Shown here: piece after piece, positions 17,351-25,771 of the stretch
How the letters are laid out: each line of letters begins with the position of its first letter
Position numbering within the stretch: position 1 is the stretch's first letter
Assembly: GCF_023073355.1 (NCBI RefSeq)
Contig: NZ_JADPJI010000002.1
Coordinates: 1,302,001-1,366,000, forward strand
Length of the DNA stretch: 64,000 nt
Origin: Bradyrhizobium sp. 199
Lineage (GTDB): Bacteria > Pseudomonadota > Alphaproteobacteria > Rhizobiales > Xanthobacteraceae
Reading direction: 5' to 3'
Notes under the pieces: model-generated
Seen by the model: the letters and a program-made list of their open reading frames with translations, nothing else
Told to the model about the DNA's origin: nothing
Database searches by the model: none
Made by a program: the position numbers and the translations under genes

Positions 17351-18382
17351 TCAGCTCGCGCGCGAGGACAGGGCGTGATGCTCGATGGCGCCGGAGGGCT
17401 GCCGGCCGTTGCGGGCGAGCAGATGGGTGACGGTTTCGCGCAAGACAGGCTCGATCGGGCGCGGCGAATAGCCGAGTTCGGTGCGCGCCTTGCCGATCGA
17501 GAGGTCGCTGGCGGCGAGTGCGATGCGCACGCCCTCGGCGGTGCCGTTGGGCGGTCGCCGCGTGACACGATCGGAGATGTATTCGAGCATGATCGCGGAG
17601 AGCTCGGCGATCCTGCCGGGGACGGCGACCGGAAACTGTCGGCGGCCGCTCATCGCCGACATCATCCGCAGGATGTTGCCGAGCGGGACGCAGTCGCCGC
17701 CGAGGATGTAGCGCTGGCCGAGGCGGCCGCGCTCCATGGTCAGCACCAGGCCCATGGCGACGTCGCGGACATCGACGAGGTTGACCAGAAAGTTGAGATG
17801 CGGCTGCACCTTCTTCTGGAGGAAGTACCACAGCATCGCCGTCGGCGGCGTCAGGCTGTGGTCGGCGGCGCCGATCGGCATGGTCGGCGTGCCGATCACG
17901 AGCGGAAAGCCGTTGGCCGCAGCCTTGGCGGCATGATGCTCGGCGAGCGACTTCGACCGCGTATAGGCGCCCGGCATCGCATCGGCCGGCTGCAGCGCCT
18001 CTTCGGCGGGAGCGCCTTTGAGGTCGGAATAGGGGAACAGGATCGATTCGGTCGAGCAGTGCAAAAAGCGCGACACGCCGCGCTTCATGGCGGCCGCGAG
18101 CACGATCTCGGTGCCTCGGCAATTGACGTCGTGAAAGTCCTGCTTGTTGGCGACCCACATGCCGGGCAGGCCGGCGAGATGATAGACCTGATCGACGCCC
18201 GCGATGGCGGCATCGACCGCGGCGCCGTCCAGCACCGAGCCGTGGACATGTTCAACGTCCGCGTTCGCCGCTGCCGGCGCACGGACGTCGAGAACACGCA
18301 CCCGCTGCCCACGGGCGCGGAGCGCTTCGACGAGATGATGTCCGATGAAGCCACTGCCACCGGTAACCAGGACGAGAGCCAT
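17351..18382 (-). CDS. NAD-dependent epimerase/dehydratase (extended SDR)
   Basis: A 343-residue extended short-chain dehydrogenase. The nucleotide-binding motif is VLVTGGSGFIGHHLVEAL and the catalytic region is STESILFPYSD...GAYTRSKSLAEHHA (Tyr-x-x-x-Lys as YTRSK). It resembles dihydroflavonol-reductase-like and hopanoid-associated (HpnA-like) epimerases, but no hopanoid gene lies nearby, so I do not assign that symbol. The open frame continues upstream, but ATG 18382 starts the Rossmann fold exactly. It is the middle gene of a three-gene unit. Confidence 0.85.
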   Translation of the reverse strand: MALVLVTGGSGFIGHHLVEALRARGQRVRVLDVRAPAAANADVEHVHGSVLDGAAVDAAIAGVDQVYHLAGLPGMWVANKQDFHDVNCRGTEIVLAAAMKRGVSRFLHCSTESILFPYSDLKGAPAEEALQPADAMPGAYTRSKSLAEHHAAKAAANGFPLVIGTPTMPIGAADHSLTPPTAMLWYFLQKKVQPHLNFLVNLVDVRDVAMGLVLTMERGRLGQRYILGGDCVPLGNILRMMSAMSGRRQFPVAVPGRIAELSAIMLEYISDRVTRRPPNGTAEGVRIALAASDLSIGKARTELGYSPRPIEPVLRETVTHLLARNGRQPSGAIEHHALSSRAS

Positions 18383-18410
18383 GCAGAAGGTTGCTGTTTC
18401 GCTTCTAGAG

Positions 18411-18929
18411 CTATCGGGTTGAAAGGGAATTGGTCGGAACAGGCGCCAGAATCGCGGCAAGGTCGCGACGGAAGCCCAATGCAATGAATAATTTTGCCAT
18501 GACGAACATCGGTCCAAGCAAAAGATGCGAAGGAAAAGTGAACAACGAGGCTTCGCGGCCCTCAAAAACCTTGTGGCCGATGGCCTGCGCGGCAAGGCCG
18601 AGCGCCACCAGCGCGGCGAAAATCGCCCACATCGTCGCGGTGCTGACTTGCGCCGCAATGCTCGTCGCAACCGAAAATAGCACGATCGAGACCGCCAGAA
18701 TGCCGATCCCGAGCGCCATGTCGAGCAGCAGCCAATAGATCAGAACCGGCACGGCCAGGATCACGGCCAGGCTGACATCGAAACCGAACAGCGGAAGCCT
18801 GACCAGCGTCAGCGGCAGCACGGCGCCCGTGAACAACAGAAGAATCCCGACCACATGCAGCGCCGTGTTCCGGGGGTCGCGATGGTACTCGACGTAGACG
18901 GCAAGTTGGCGCTGAAAATAGCCACCCAT
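18411..18929 (-). CDS. Mpo1-like (DUF962/YGL010w) membrane protein
   Basis: A 172-residue membrane protein with about four hydrophobic helices. It has the two His-containing family motifs: HRDPRNTALHVVGI near the N-terminus and AQAIGHKVFEGREASLF near the C-terminus. Yeast Mpo1 is an iron-dependent dioxygenase in the alpha-oxidation of 2-hydroxy fatty acids; bacterial members are little studied. ATG 18929 was preferred to a GTG at 18947. It precedes the epimerase by 28 bases, the first gene of the putative lipid operon. Confidence 0.8.
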   Translation of the reverse strand: MGGYFQRQLAVYVEYHRDPRNTALHVVGILLLFTGAVLPLTLVRLPLFGFDVSLAVILAVPVLIYWLLLDMALGIGILAVSIVLFSVATSIAAQVSTATMWAIFAALVALGLAAQAIGHKVFEGREASLFTFPSHLLLGPMFVMAKLFIALGFRRDLAAILAPVPTNSLSTR

Positions 18930-19100
18930 TTCGGTCTCATGCAGCACGGGGTCGGGAAGGGCGAACAGAGGCTATAGCACTGGACCGGGCGGTGCACAAA
19001 CCGGCGCTTTTGTCGCGCAAAACCGCATCGGTGCGCACCGGACCGGCCACAAAACGATTATTACTTCAAAGGGTTCCGTCGGATGCGAAGCTGCGTTTGC

Positions 19101-19772
19101 TTAGTGCTTCTTGGCCGGCTTTTTCGCCGCAGGCGCAGGCGCCGCAGCCGGATGCGCAGGCGCGTCCTCGGGCACCTTGGCATAGGTCAGGATTTGCAGC
19201 TGGCCGTTGACGGCCGAGGTCGGCTTGGCCCGGTCGAGAAACTGCTCCTCGCCGAGGCCGATCGGGTGCAGACGCTTGGTCGAGATCTTGAACGTGTTCA
19301 CGAGCACGTCGCGGATCGCGTCGGCGCGGCGCTGACTCAGGATCGCGTTGGCCTCGCGCGTCTTCGAATTGGATTCGACGTGGCCGACGATCAGGAACGT
19401 GTACGGCAGCAGCGAGGCATGAACCAGCGCGTCCGCGATGCGGCCGACGGTCTGGTAGGAGGCCGGCTGGATGATCGGCGTGTCGGCGTCGAACTGGATC
19501 TGCGCGTTGAAGGTAGGCAGCTTGGCGAGGTCAGGCGCGATCGGCGGCCGGTTCACCGGGCCCGGATCGTTCTTGATCCTGGCCTTGGCGCGCTCCATCA
19601 CCTGCAGCTTCAGCGCGGGAAGATCGACCTCGGCGGCTTCCTCGAAATGATTGAGCTTGCCGACGATGTCGTCACGGGTCGGCGCCGCCGTCTGCGCGCG
19701 TGCAGCGCCCGCGAGCAGGGCGAAACCCAGCGCGATGCCCAGTCCGGCCGTGGAGAGCCGCTTGGCGCGCAT
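19101..19772 (-). CDS. OmpA-family periplasmic protein
   Basis: A 223-residue exported protein. A signal peptide (GLGIALGFALLAGAARA) precedes an alpha-helical region and an OmpA-like domain from about residue 85: IQFDADTPIIQP, then LIVGHVESNSKTREANAILSQRRADAIRDVLV, with the GxGE equivalent PIGLGEEQFLD. The family's diaminopimelate-binding Asp (usual GHTD) reads GHVE here, while the Arg is kept, so peptidoglycan binding may be altered. The C-terminus is an Ala/Pro/Lys-rich tail. The start overlaps the stop of the upstream Cys-rich gene by one base, so the pair is probably cotranslated. Confidence 0.82.
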   Translation of the reverse strand: MRAKRLSTAGLGIALGFALLAGAARAQTAAPTRDDIVGKLNHFEEAAEVDLPALKLQVMERAKARIKNDPGPVNRPPIAPDLAKLPTFNAQIQFDADTPIIQPASYQTVGRIADALVHASLLPYTFLIVGHVESNSKTREANAILSQRRADAIRDVLVNTFKISTKRLHPIGLGEEQFLDRAKPTSAVNGQLQILTYAKVPEDAPAHPAAAPAPAAKKPAKKH

Positions 19773-20194
19773 CAGCGATACCCCGCGTCGTCGACGGCCT
19801 TCAGGCAGTTGTTGCTGATGCCCTTGGGCGTCGAGACCAGGCAGGGAATCGACTTGCTGGTCTCCTTGGTCGAGCCGCCGCAGACCTTGACGATCTCGCG
19901 TTGGCAGGCGTTCGCCACCGTGACGCGCGCGGCGATGCGCTTCTGGATGGCGTCGAACACGCCGAGATAGTCGCTCGCGCACTGCGGGGAGAGCACGTCG
20001 CGGTTGCGCGACAGACACTCCTTCAGGCGGGTCGAGTCCGGATTGACGCCGCGGCAGTTGGCGACGATTTCCGCACCGCAGCTCTTGCCGAGCAGTCCGA
20101 TCGAATCGCCAAAGCTCATGGTCTCCGCCGCTGCAAGCGACGGCATCCCCAATGCCAGCAAGATCAGTGCGATGCCCCGGACCATGGGCTGCAT
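19772..20194 (-). CDS. Exported cysteine-rich repeat protein
   Basis: A 140-residue protein with a signal peptide (GIALILLALGMPSLAAA) and eight cysteines in the mature part, spaced as in bacterial cysteine-rich GLG1-like repeats (SCGAEIVANCRG, ECLSRNRDVLSPQC, ACQREIVKVCGG, NCLKAVDDAGY). These are expected to form disulfides in the periplasm. Function unknown. It is joined to the OmpA-like gene by a TGATG junction. An internal ATG three codons in is an alternative start. Confidence 0.72.
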   Translation of the reverse strand: MQPMVRGIALILLALGMPSLAAAETMSFGDSIGLLGKSCGAEIVANCRGVNPDSTRLKECLSRNRDVLSPQCASDYLGVFDAIQKRIAARVTVANACQREIVKVCGGSTKETSKSIPCLVSTPKGISNNCLKAVDDAGYR

Positions 20195-20274
20195 CTGATA
20201 CGGGGAAGTTCGCGGCGGTCAAGGGCTGTTCGGGCGAGAACTGTCGAAGGTTCGCCCAGTGCGGCGAACAGTCC

Positions 20275-20565
20275 TCACTCCATGGCCTCAGTGGGGGGCG
20301 GCCATTCGATCAGGGCGACCGTGTGTTTCCCCAGATCGTCGGCGAACTCGGGGTCGGCCTTCAGCTCGTCCAGCGTTCTCGGCAGGGGAAGCTCACGGCC
20401 GTCCGCGCTCAGCTCCTGCGCATAGAATGCGAGTGCCTCAGGCGCATTCTCCAGGGCTTCGTCGATGTCGTCGCCGCCGGAAATGCAGCCGGGCAGGTCC
20501 GGAAACCACACGCCAACGGCATGGTCCGGGCCGGCCTCCTCGATGATGGCAATGTAGTGCGGCAT
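20275..20565 (-). CDS. HicB-family antitoxin-like protein, no HicA partner
   Basis: A 96-residue protein with the HicB RNase-H-like fold signature: HYIAIIEEAGPDHAVGVWFPDLPGC, then GGDDIDEALENAPEALAFY and LPLPRTLDEL. The usual C-terminal ribbon-helix-helix or HTH is absent; the protein ends soon after VALIEWPPP. No HicA toxin is encoded on either side, so it is an orphan. It begins seven bases after the stop of the UvrD helicase gene on the same strand and is probably cotranscribed with it. Confidence 0.82.
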   Translation of the reverse strand: MPHYIAIIEEAGPDHAVGVWFPDLPGCISGGDDIDEALENAPEALAFYAQELSADGRELPLPRTLDELKADPEFADDLGKHTVALIEWPPPTEAME

Positions 20566-20572
20566 GCAGGCC

Positions 20573-23164
20573 TCACGCCCGCTGCACGAAACTGTCCACG
20601 ACCTTCTTCTCGCCGGCTTTGTCGAAATGGATGGTGAGCTTGTTGCCGTCGATCTTGGTGACGTGGCCGTAGCCGAATTTCTGGTGGAAGACGCGGTCTT
20701 CGAGCGAGAAATCCGAGGTCGTGCCGGTGGATTTGGCGACCAGCTCACCCTCGATCGTCAGCGGAGCGCGACGGCGTGAGGAGAAGCTGCCGAAATCGGG
20801 GCCGGATGACGAGGAGGAGGAGAATGTCGCGGCTTCTTCCTCGAAGCCGCCGCTTTGGCCGCCGCCGTCGCGGCCGCCGCCGCGGTTGCGGTTGGCCTGG
20901 GCGCGCTGCCAGCCCGGCGTCGAATAGGTCGAGCCGAACGCTTCCATGTCGTCGAAGCGCGAGGCGCCATAGCCGCCGCTGCCGCCCCAGGCCGAGCCGC
21001 CCTTGGATTCCGTGATCTCGACATTGGCCGCGGGCAGTTCGTCCAGGAAGCGCGACGGGATCGTGGTCGACCAGGTGCCGTGGATCCGGCGGTTGGTCGC
21101 GAAATAAATCATCGCGCGACGGCGGGCTCGGGTCAGGCCGACATGGCCGAGCCTGCGCTCTTCCTCCAGGCCGGCGCGGCCCTGCTCGTCCAGCGTGCGC
21201 TGGCTCGGAAACAGGCCTTCCTCCCAGCCGGGCAGGAATACGTTGTCGAATTCGAGCCCCTTGGCCGAATGCAGCGTCATCAGCGACACCGCGTCGTCCT
21301 CGGCGCCGCTGTCGCGGTCCATCACCAGCGAGATGTGTTCGAGGAACCCTTGCAGGTTCTCGAACTCCTCCATCGAGCGCACCAGCTCTTTCAGATTCTC
21401 CAGCCGCCCTGCGGCGTCGGCCGAACGGTCCTTCTGCCACATCTCGGTATAGCCGCTCTCGTCGAGCACGATCTGGGCGAGATCGGTGTGGGCGGTGACC
21501 TCGCGCTGGGCGCGCCAGCGATCGAAATGGGCGATGACGTCGCGAAGCGAGCCGCGCGCCTTCGGCTTCAGCTCGTCGGTCTCGACCACTGCGCGGGCCG
21601 CTTCGAACAGGGGAATGCGGCGCTTGCGGGCGTGGTCGTGCAACATCTGCACGGTGGCATCGCCGAGCCCCCGTTTAGGGACGTTGACGATGCGCTCGAA
21701 GGCGAGATCGTCGGCCGGTGAGTTGATGACGCGCAAGTACGCCAGCGCGTCGCGGATTTCGGCGCGCTCGTAAAAGCGCGGGCCGCCGATGACGCGATAG
21801 GGCAGGCCAAGCGTGACGAAGCGATCTTCGAACTCGCGCATCTGGTAGGAGGCGCGCACCAGGATCGCGATCTCGTTGAGCTTCTCGCCGCGGCGCTGGA
21901 TCTGCTCGATCTCCTCGCCGATGCCGCGGGCCTCCTCTTCCGAATCCCACGAGCCCGTCACCGTGACCTTTTCGCCGTCCTGGTCCTCCGTGCGAAGCGT
22001 CTTGCCGAGCCGGCCTTCGTTGTGCGCGATCAGATGCGAGGCGGCGGCGAGGATGTGGCCGGTCGAGCGATAGTTGCGCTCGAGGCGGATCACCTTCGCG
22101 CCAGGAAAATCGTGGTCGAAGCGCAGGATGTTGTCGACCTCCGCCCCGCGCCAGCCATAGATCGACTGGTCGTCGTCGCCGACGCAGCAGATGTTTTTGG
22201 TGGCGCCTGCAGGAGCAGCCGCGATCGCCGCGCGCTCCGTCACTCCAGGATGCGCCGAAGGCGCAGACCCGGAATCTCGATCGTCGGACTCATTGCTGGA
22301 GTCCGGGTTCGGCTCTTCCATCCGCCCCGGAACGACGGTGGGTGTCGCTGCCTTCGATGGCGCCTGCGACAGCAGCCGCAGCCAGAGATATTGCGCGACA
22401 TTGGTGTCTTGATATTCGTCGACCAGGATGAATTTGAAGCGCTGCTGGTATTGCCGCAGGATGTCCGGATGCTCGCGGAAGATGCGGATGTCTTCCAGCA
22501 GCAGATCGCCGAAATCGGCGGCATTCAGGATCTTCAACCGCTCCTGATAGCTCGCATAGAGCTTGCCGCCCTTGCCGTTGGCGAAGACAGCGGCTTCGCC
22601 TGGCGGCACCTGCGACGGCGTCAGGCCCCGGTTCTTCCAGCCGTCGATCAGGCCGGCCAACATGCGCGCCGGCCAGCGCTTGTCGTCGATGTTGTCGGCC
22701 TGCAGCAGCTGCTTGAGCAGACGAACCTGATCATCGGTGTCGAGCACGGTGAAGTTCGACTTGAGCTGTGCCAGTTCGGCATGGGTGCGCAGGATGCGGC
22801 CGCCGATGGAGTGGAAGGTGCCGAGCCACGGCATGCCTTCGACCGCGTGGCCGAGCATCTGGCCGAGCCGGTGCTTCATCTCGCGCGCGGCCTTGTTGGT
22901 GAAGGTCACCGACAGGATCTCCGCGGGGCGGGCGCGGCCCTGGCTCAGGATATGGGCGATACGAGTCGTCAGTACGCGGGTCTTGCCGGTACCGGCGCCG
23001 GCAAGCACCAGGACCGGTCCGTCGAGCGTCTCCACCGCCTCGCGCTGCTCAGGATTGAGGCCGGAGAGGTAGTTCGGGCCCACAGATGCGCGCGCACGCG
23101 CGGCGATGCCGCCGGCTGCGGGCTGGTGGTCGGGTACGCCAGTGATCTTGCTCGGCTCGGTCAT
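20573..23164 (-). CDS. uvrD: UvrD/PcrA-type ATP-dependent DNA helicase II
   Basis: An 863-residue superfamily 1 helicase for mismatch and nucleotide-excision repair. Motifs in order: Walker A LAGAGTGKTR, VTFTNKAAREMKHR, motif II LVDEYQDTN, motif III VGDDDQSIYGWRGA, VIRLERNYRS, then SLMTLHSAKGLEFDNVF and VGLTRARRRAMIYF. A C-terminal Tudor-like domain ends FGYGHVTKIDGNKLTIHFDKAG. The protein carries an extra loop of about 34 residues (around 276-309) between motifs II and III that is encoded by a palindromic repeat. A serine/glycine-rich linker precedes the Tudor-like end. ATG 23173 is an equally possible start. Confidence 0.93.
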   Translation of the reverse strand: MTEPSKITGVPDHQPAAGGIAARARASVGPNYLSGLNPEQREAVETLDGPVLVLAGAGTGKTRVLTTRIAHILSQGRARPAEILSVTFTNKAAREMKHRLGQMLGHAVEGMPWLGTFHSIGGRILRTHAELAQLKSNFTVLDTDDQVRLLKQLLQADNIDDKRWPARMLAGLIDGWKNRGLTPSQVPPGEAAVFANGKGGKLYASYQERLKILNAADFGDLLLEDIRIFREHPDILRQYQQRFKFILVDEYQDTNVAQYLWLRLLSQAPSKAATPTVVPGRMEEPNPDSSNESDDRDSGSAPSAHPGVTERAAIAAAPAGATKNICCVGDDDQSIYGWRGAEVDNILRFDHDFPGAKVIRLERNYRSTGHILAAASHLIAHNEGRLGKTLRTEDQDGEKVTVTGSWDSEEEARGIGEEIEQIQRRGEKLNEIAILVRASYQMREFEDRFVTLGLPYRVIGGPRFYERAEIRDALAYLRVINSPADDLAFERIVNVPKRGLGDATVQMLHDHARKRRIPLFEAARAVVETDELKPKARGSLRDVIAHFDRWRAQREVTAHTDLAQIVLDESGYTEMWQKDRSADAAGRLENLKELVRSMEEFENLQGFLEHISLVMDRDSGAEDDAVSLMTLHSAKGLEFDNVFLPGWEEGLFPSQRTLDEQGRAGLEEERRLGHVGLTRARRRAMIYFATNRRIHGTWSTTIPSRFLDELPAANVEITESKGGSAWGGSGGYGASRFDDMEAFGSTYSTPGWQRAQANRNRGGGRDGGGQSGGFEEEAATFSSSSSSGPDFGSFSSRRRAPLTIEGELVAKSTGTTSDFSLEDRVFHQKFGYGHVTKIDGNKLTIHFDKAGEKKVVDSFVQRA
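22237..22338. repeat. Family A palindromic repeat inserted in frame in uvrD
   Basis: A 102-base element, exactly 34 codons, starting CCGTCACTCC, with CCCGGAATCTCGATCG inside and ending CCCCGGAACGACGG. It matches the intergenic element at 1708-1812 in order of blocks. On the minus strand it encodes VVPGRMEEPNPDSSNESDD and following residues, low-complexity sequence foreign to helicases, between the DEYQDTN and VGDDDQSIYGW motifs. Confidence 0.7.
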
Positions 23165-23409
23165 GCGAATCATCGGCCCCACGATGGCACCGCGGGGTGG
23201 TGGAAGGGGAGCCTTCTTAACAGGGATGGTGGCTATATGGGGCGGCGGAACAAGGTTTTCCACGTGTGCGCAACGTCAATTTGTTCCTGCGGGCCCTGCG
23301 AATTTCCACCGTGTGCCGGCCGGAACCATCGTTCCCGCGTCGAGATTGTCTCGGCAGGTGGCGCGGCCCGCCGCGCTAATGCAGACAACATCAAGACGAG
23401 GATTTGACC

Positions 23410-23583
23410 ATGCTTGGCTGGGTTGTGACGTTTCTGGTTATCGCGCTGATCGCCGGCATCCTGGGCTTCGGCGGTATCGCCGGCGCTTCGATCGAGATCG
23501 CCAAGATCATCTTCTTCATCGCGGTCGTTCTGTTCCTGGTCTCCGCCGTGGTCGGCTTGGCACGCGGCAGGAACAGGGTCTAG
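23410..23583 (+). CDS. DUF1328 (YtjA-like) small membrane protein
   Basis: A 57-residue protein with two hydrophobic helices: [20 protein letters not shown], then [20 protein letters not shown], ending GLARGRNRV. This is the standard DUF1328 pattern and length. The family is found widely in proteobacteria and is often stress-induced; function unknown. GAGG lies eight bases before the ATG. A strong inverted repeat follows the stop codon. Confidence 0.85.
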   Translation: MLGWVVTFLVIALIAGILGFGGIAGASIEIAKIIFFIAVVLFLVSAVVGLARGRNRV

Positions 23584-23592
23584 CGTAGTGTT

Positions 23593-23621
23593 TTCACCTC
23601 TCCCCGCTGGGGAGAGGTGAA
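23593..23621. terminator. Perfect 13-bp hairpin between convergent genes
   Basis: TTCACCTCTCCCC (23593-23605) and GGGGAGAGGTGAA (23609-23621) flank GCT. It lies between the ends of the DUF1328 gene and the convergent thioesterase gene and could stop transcription from both sides. The same sequence is a known repeat type in this genus. Confidence 0.6.
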
Positions 23622-23636
23622 CCGTCGCGTGATCTG

Positions 23637-24161
23637 CTATTTCTTCGACGGCATCGCCACGTTGCGGCCGATGCCCTCGGGCCGCGGTATGGCACTGTGA
23701 GCCTTTGTGACCGCGCTGATACGCTCATGGATATCGGGCGGAAACGGCGCGACGCGCCGCGTATTCATATCCATGTGCAGCGACATGTTCTCCGAAGTCG
23801 CCGACAGCCAGCATTCGCTTGCATGCCGCATCTCCTCAAAGGTGTGGAGCCGCTTGTCGTCGGCCTCCAGCAACCAGACCAGGATCTGCACGGGATCGCC
23901 GAGGTGGATCTCGCGTAAATATCGCACGTGGCATTCGGCGGTGAACGTCGAGCCGTGGCGTTCCTTCATGTAGGTCGGCCCGATCCCGAGCTCGGCCCAG
24001 AGCTGATCGATCGCGCGGTCGAACATCACGTTGTAATAGGCCATGTTGAGATGGCCGTTATAGTCGATCCATTGCGGCTCGATCTGCATGATTGCGGCGC
24101 GGAACGGCTCTGCTTTCGGCGCTGAGGCGACGACCTCCGGCATGTGTTCTTCCCTAGCCAT
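23637..24161 (-). CDS. Hotdog-fold acyl-CoA thioesterase-like protein
   Basis: A 174-residue protein of the 4-hydroxybenzoyl-CoA thioesterase class. The motif IEPQWIDYNGHLNMAYYNVMFDRAIDQLW contains the catalytic-type Asp with the following asparagine-glycine-His-hydrophobic pattern; CHVRYLREIHLGDPVQI and HTFEEMRHASE continue the hotdog sheet. Such proteins hydrolyse acyl-CoAs; in some rhizobia relatives sit with carnitine-degradation genes, which are not seen here. It is divergent from the GlcD-like oxidase gene by 67 bases. ATG 24143 is a possible shorter start. Confidence 0.83.
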   Translation of the reverse strand: MAREEHMPEVVASAPKAEPFRAAIMQIEPQWIDYNGHLNMAYYNVMFDRAIDQLWAELGIGPTYMKERHGSTFTAECHVRYLREIHLGDPVQILVWLLEADDKRLHTFEEMRHASECWLSATSENMSLHMDMNTRRVAPFPPDIHERISAVTKAHSAIPRPEGIGRNVAMPSKK

Positions 24162-24228
24162 GCGTCCGGTCGCTTGACTTGACCGGTTTTATGTCCTTTG
24201 CCACGGTTCTTCTGTCGGGAGGAATTCC

Positions 24229-25653
24229 GTGGGCACCACCATCACCAATAATCCGCCGCGGCCGGAGCCGAAAGCCCTTGCGGGCGCGCTGGAGCAGCTT
24301 GCCGCACGCTTCGGCAACCGCCTGATCACCTCGCAGGCCGTCCGCGAGCAGCACGGCCATACCACCACCTGGCTCCCCAACCAGCCGCCTGATGGCGTGG
24401 TGATGGCGCAGGAGACCGCCGACATCCAGGACGTGGTGCGGATCTGCGCCAAAAATCGCGTCCCAGTCATTCCCTTCGGCACCGGTACCTCGCTCGAGGG
24501 CCAGGTCAACGCACCCGCCGGCGGCATCTCGATCGATTTGCGCGACATGAACAAGGTGCTCGCGGTGCATGCCGAGGATCTCGACTGCGTGATCCAGCCC
24601 GGCGTCACCCGCAAGGCACTGAACGAGCATCTGCGCGACCAGGGCCTGTTCTTCCCGATCGATCCCGGCGCGGATGCCTCGCTCGGCGGCATGGCCTCGA
24701 CCCGTGCCTCCGGTACCAATGCGGTGCGTTACGGCACCATGCGCGACAGCGTGCTGGCGCTGAAGGTGGTGCGCGGCGACGGCGAGATCATCACCACAGG
24801 TACGCGCGCCAAGAAATCATCAGCCGGCTACGACCTGACGCATCTGTTCGTCGGCGCCGAAGGCACGCTCGGCATCATCTCGGAGCTGACCATTCGTCTG
24901 CGCGGCATCCCCGAGACGATCGCGGCCGGCGCGGTGTCGTTCGAGAGCGTGCACGGGGCCTGTCAGGCCGTCATCCTGGCGATCCAGACCGGCATTCCGG
25001 TGGCGCGCATAGAACTGCTCAACGCCGCGCAGGTGCAGGCCTGCAACGCCTATTCCAAGCTGACGCTGCCGGAGACGCCGCTGCTCCTGATGGAATTCCA
25101 CGGCAGCGAGATCGAAGTCGCCGAGCAGTCCAAGGCGTTCGCCGAGATCGCGAAGGAGTGCGGCGGCGGTGATTTCTCCTGGACCACCAAGCCGGAGGAT
25201 CGCACCAAGCTGTGGCAGGCCCGGCACGACGCTTACTGGTCGGTGAAGGCACTGCGGCCCGGCGACAGCATCGGTGTCGTCGCGACCGACGTGTGCGTGC
25301 CGATCTCCCGGCTCGCCGAGTGCGTCAGCGAGACCGAGGAGGATCTCAAGCGCCTCAATCTGCTGTCGCCGATCGTCGGCCACGTCGGCGACGGCAATTT
25401 CCATTGCTCGCTGGTCTGCGATACCAACGACGAGGGCGAGATGGCGCGCGGCGAGGAGTTCATGCATCGCCTGGTCGAGCGCGCGCAGGCGATGGACGGC
25501 ACCTGTACCGGCGAACACGGCATCGGGCAGGGCAAGCAGAAATATCTCAAGGCCGAGCTCGGCCCTGAAGCGCTGGATGCGATGCGGGCGCTCAAAAAAG
25601 CGCTCGATCCGTTCAATATCTTCAACCCCGGCAAGATCGTACCGGAGGCGTAG
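24229..25653 (+). CDS. FAD-binding oxidoreductase, D-lactate/glycolate dehydrogenase type
   Basis: A 474-residue flavoprotein with an N-terminal FAD_binding_4 domain (PVIPFGTGTSLEGQVNAPAG, PGADASLGGMASTRASGTNA, YDLTHLFVGAEGTLGIISEL) and a C-terminal FAD-oxidase domain (VGHVGDGNFHCSLV, GEHGIGQGKQKYLKAELG). This is the architecture of D-lactate dehydrogenase (cytochrome type) and GlcD. Substrate is likely a D-2-hydroxyacid. The start is GTG at 24229 with a strong GGGAGG seven bases upstream. No glcE or glcF genes follow, which favours a D-lactate-type single-subunit enzyme over glycolate oxidase. Confidence 0.88.
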   Translation: MGTTITNNPPRPEPKALAGALEQLAARFGNRLITSQAVREQHGHTTTWLPNQPPDGVVMAQETADIQDVVRICAKNRVPVIPFGTGTSLEGQVNAPAGGISIDLRDMNKVLAVHAEDLDCVIQPGVTRKALNEHLRDQGLFFPIDPGADASLGGMASTRASGTNAVRYGTMRDSVLALKVVRGDGEIITTGTRAKKSSAGYDLTHLFVGAEGTLGIISELTIRLRGIPETIAAGAVSFESVHGACQAVILAIQTGIPVARIELLNAAQVQACNAYSKLTLPETPLLLMEFHGSEIEVAEQSKAFAEIAKECGGGDFSWTTKPEDRTKLWQARHDAYWSVKALRPGDSIGVVATDVCVPISRLAECVSETEEDLKRLNLLSPIVGHVGDGNFHCSLVCDTNDEGEMARGEEFMHRLVERAQAMDGTCTGEHGIGQGKQKYLKAELGPEALDAMRALKKALDPFNIFNPGKIVPEA

Positions 25654-25771
25654 GGCCCAAGCCCAAGTCCTGGCCCAGGGATCTCGGGCCGGGAACTTTC
25701 GGCAATCCTGTCGGTTCCAATTCCGCCAAGTTCCGATGCCTCAATGGCAGGGCTTTGCGCGGGAGGGTGCG

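Noticed and set aside
20195..20274. Search for a HicA toxin next to HicB
   Set aside because: The gap is only 80 bases and no HicA-like frame is seen on either strand.
23322..23350. GGAAC upstream of the DUF1328 gene as a possible EcfG (general stress) promoter
   Set aside because: No CGTT-type -10 element at 16-18 bases; only the GGAAC half is present.
22022..23407. A 461-codon plus-strand open frame opposite uvrD
   Set aside because: It is a mirror of the helicase gene in high-GC sequence; its product is Arg/Gly/Asp-biased without any domain and the helicase motifs on the other strand are unambiguous.
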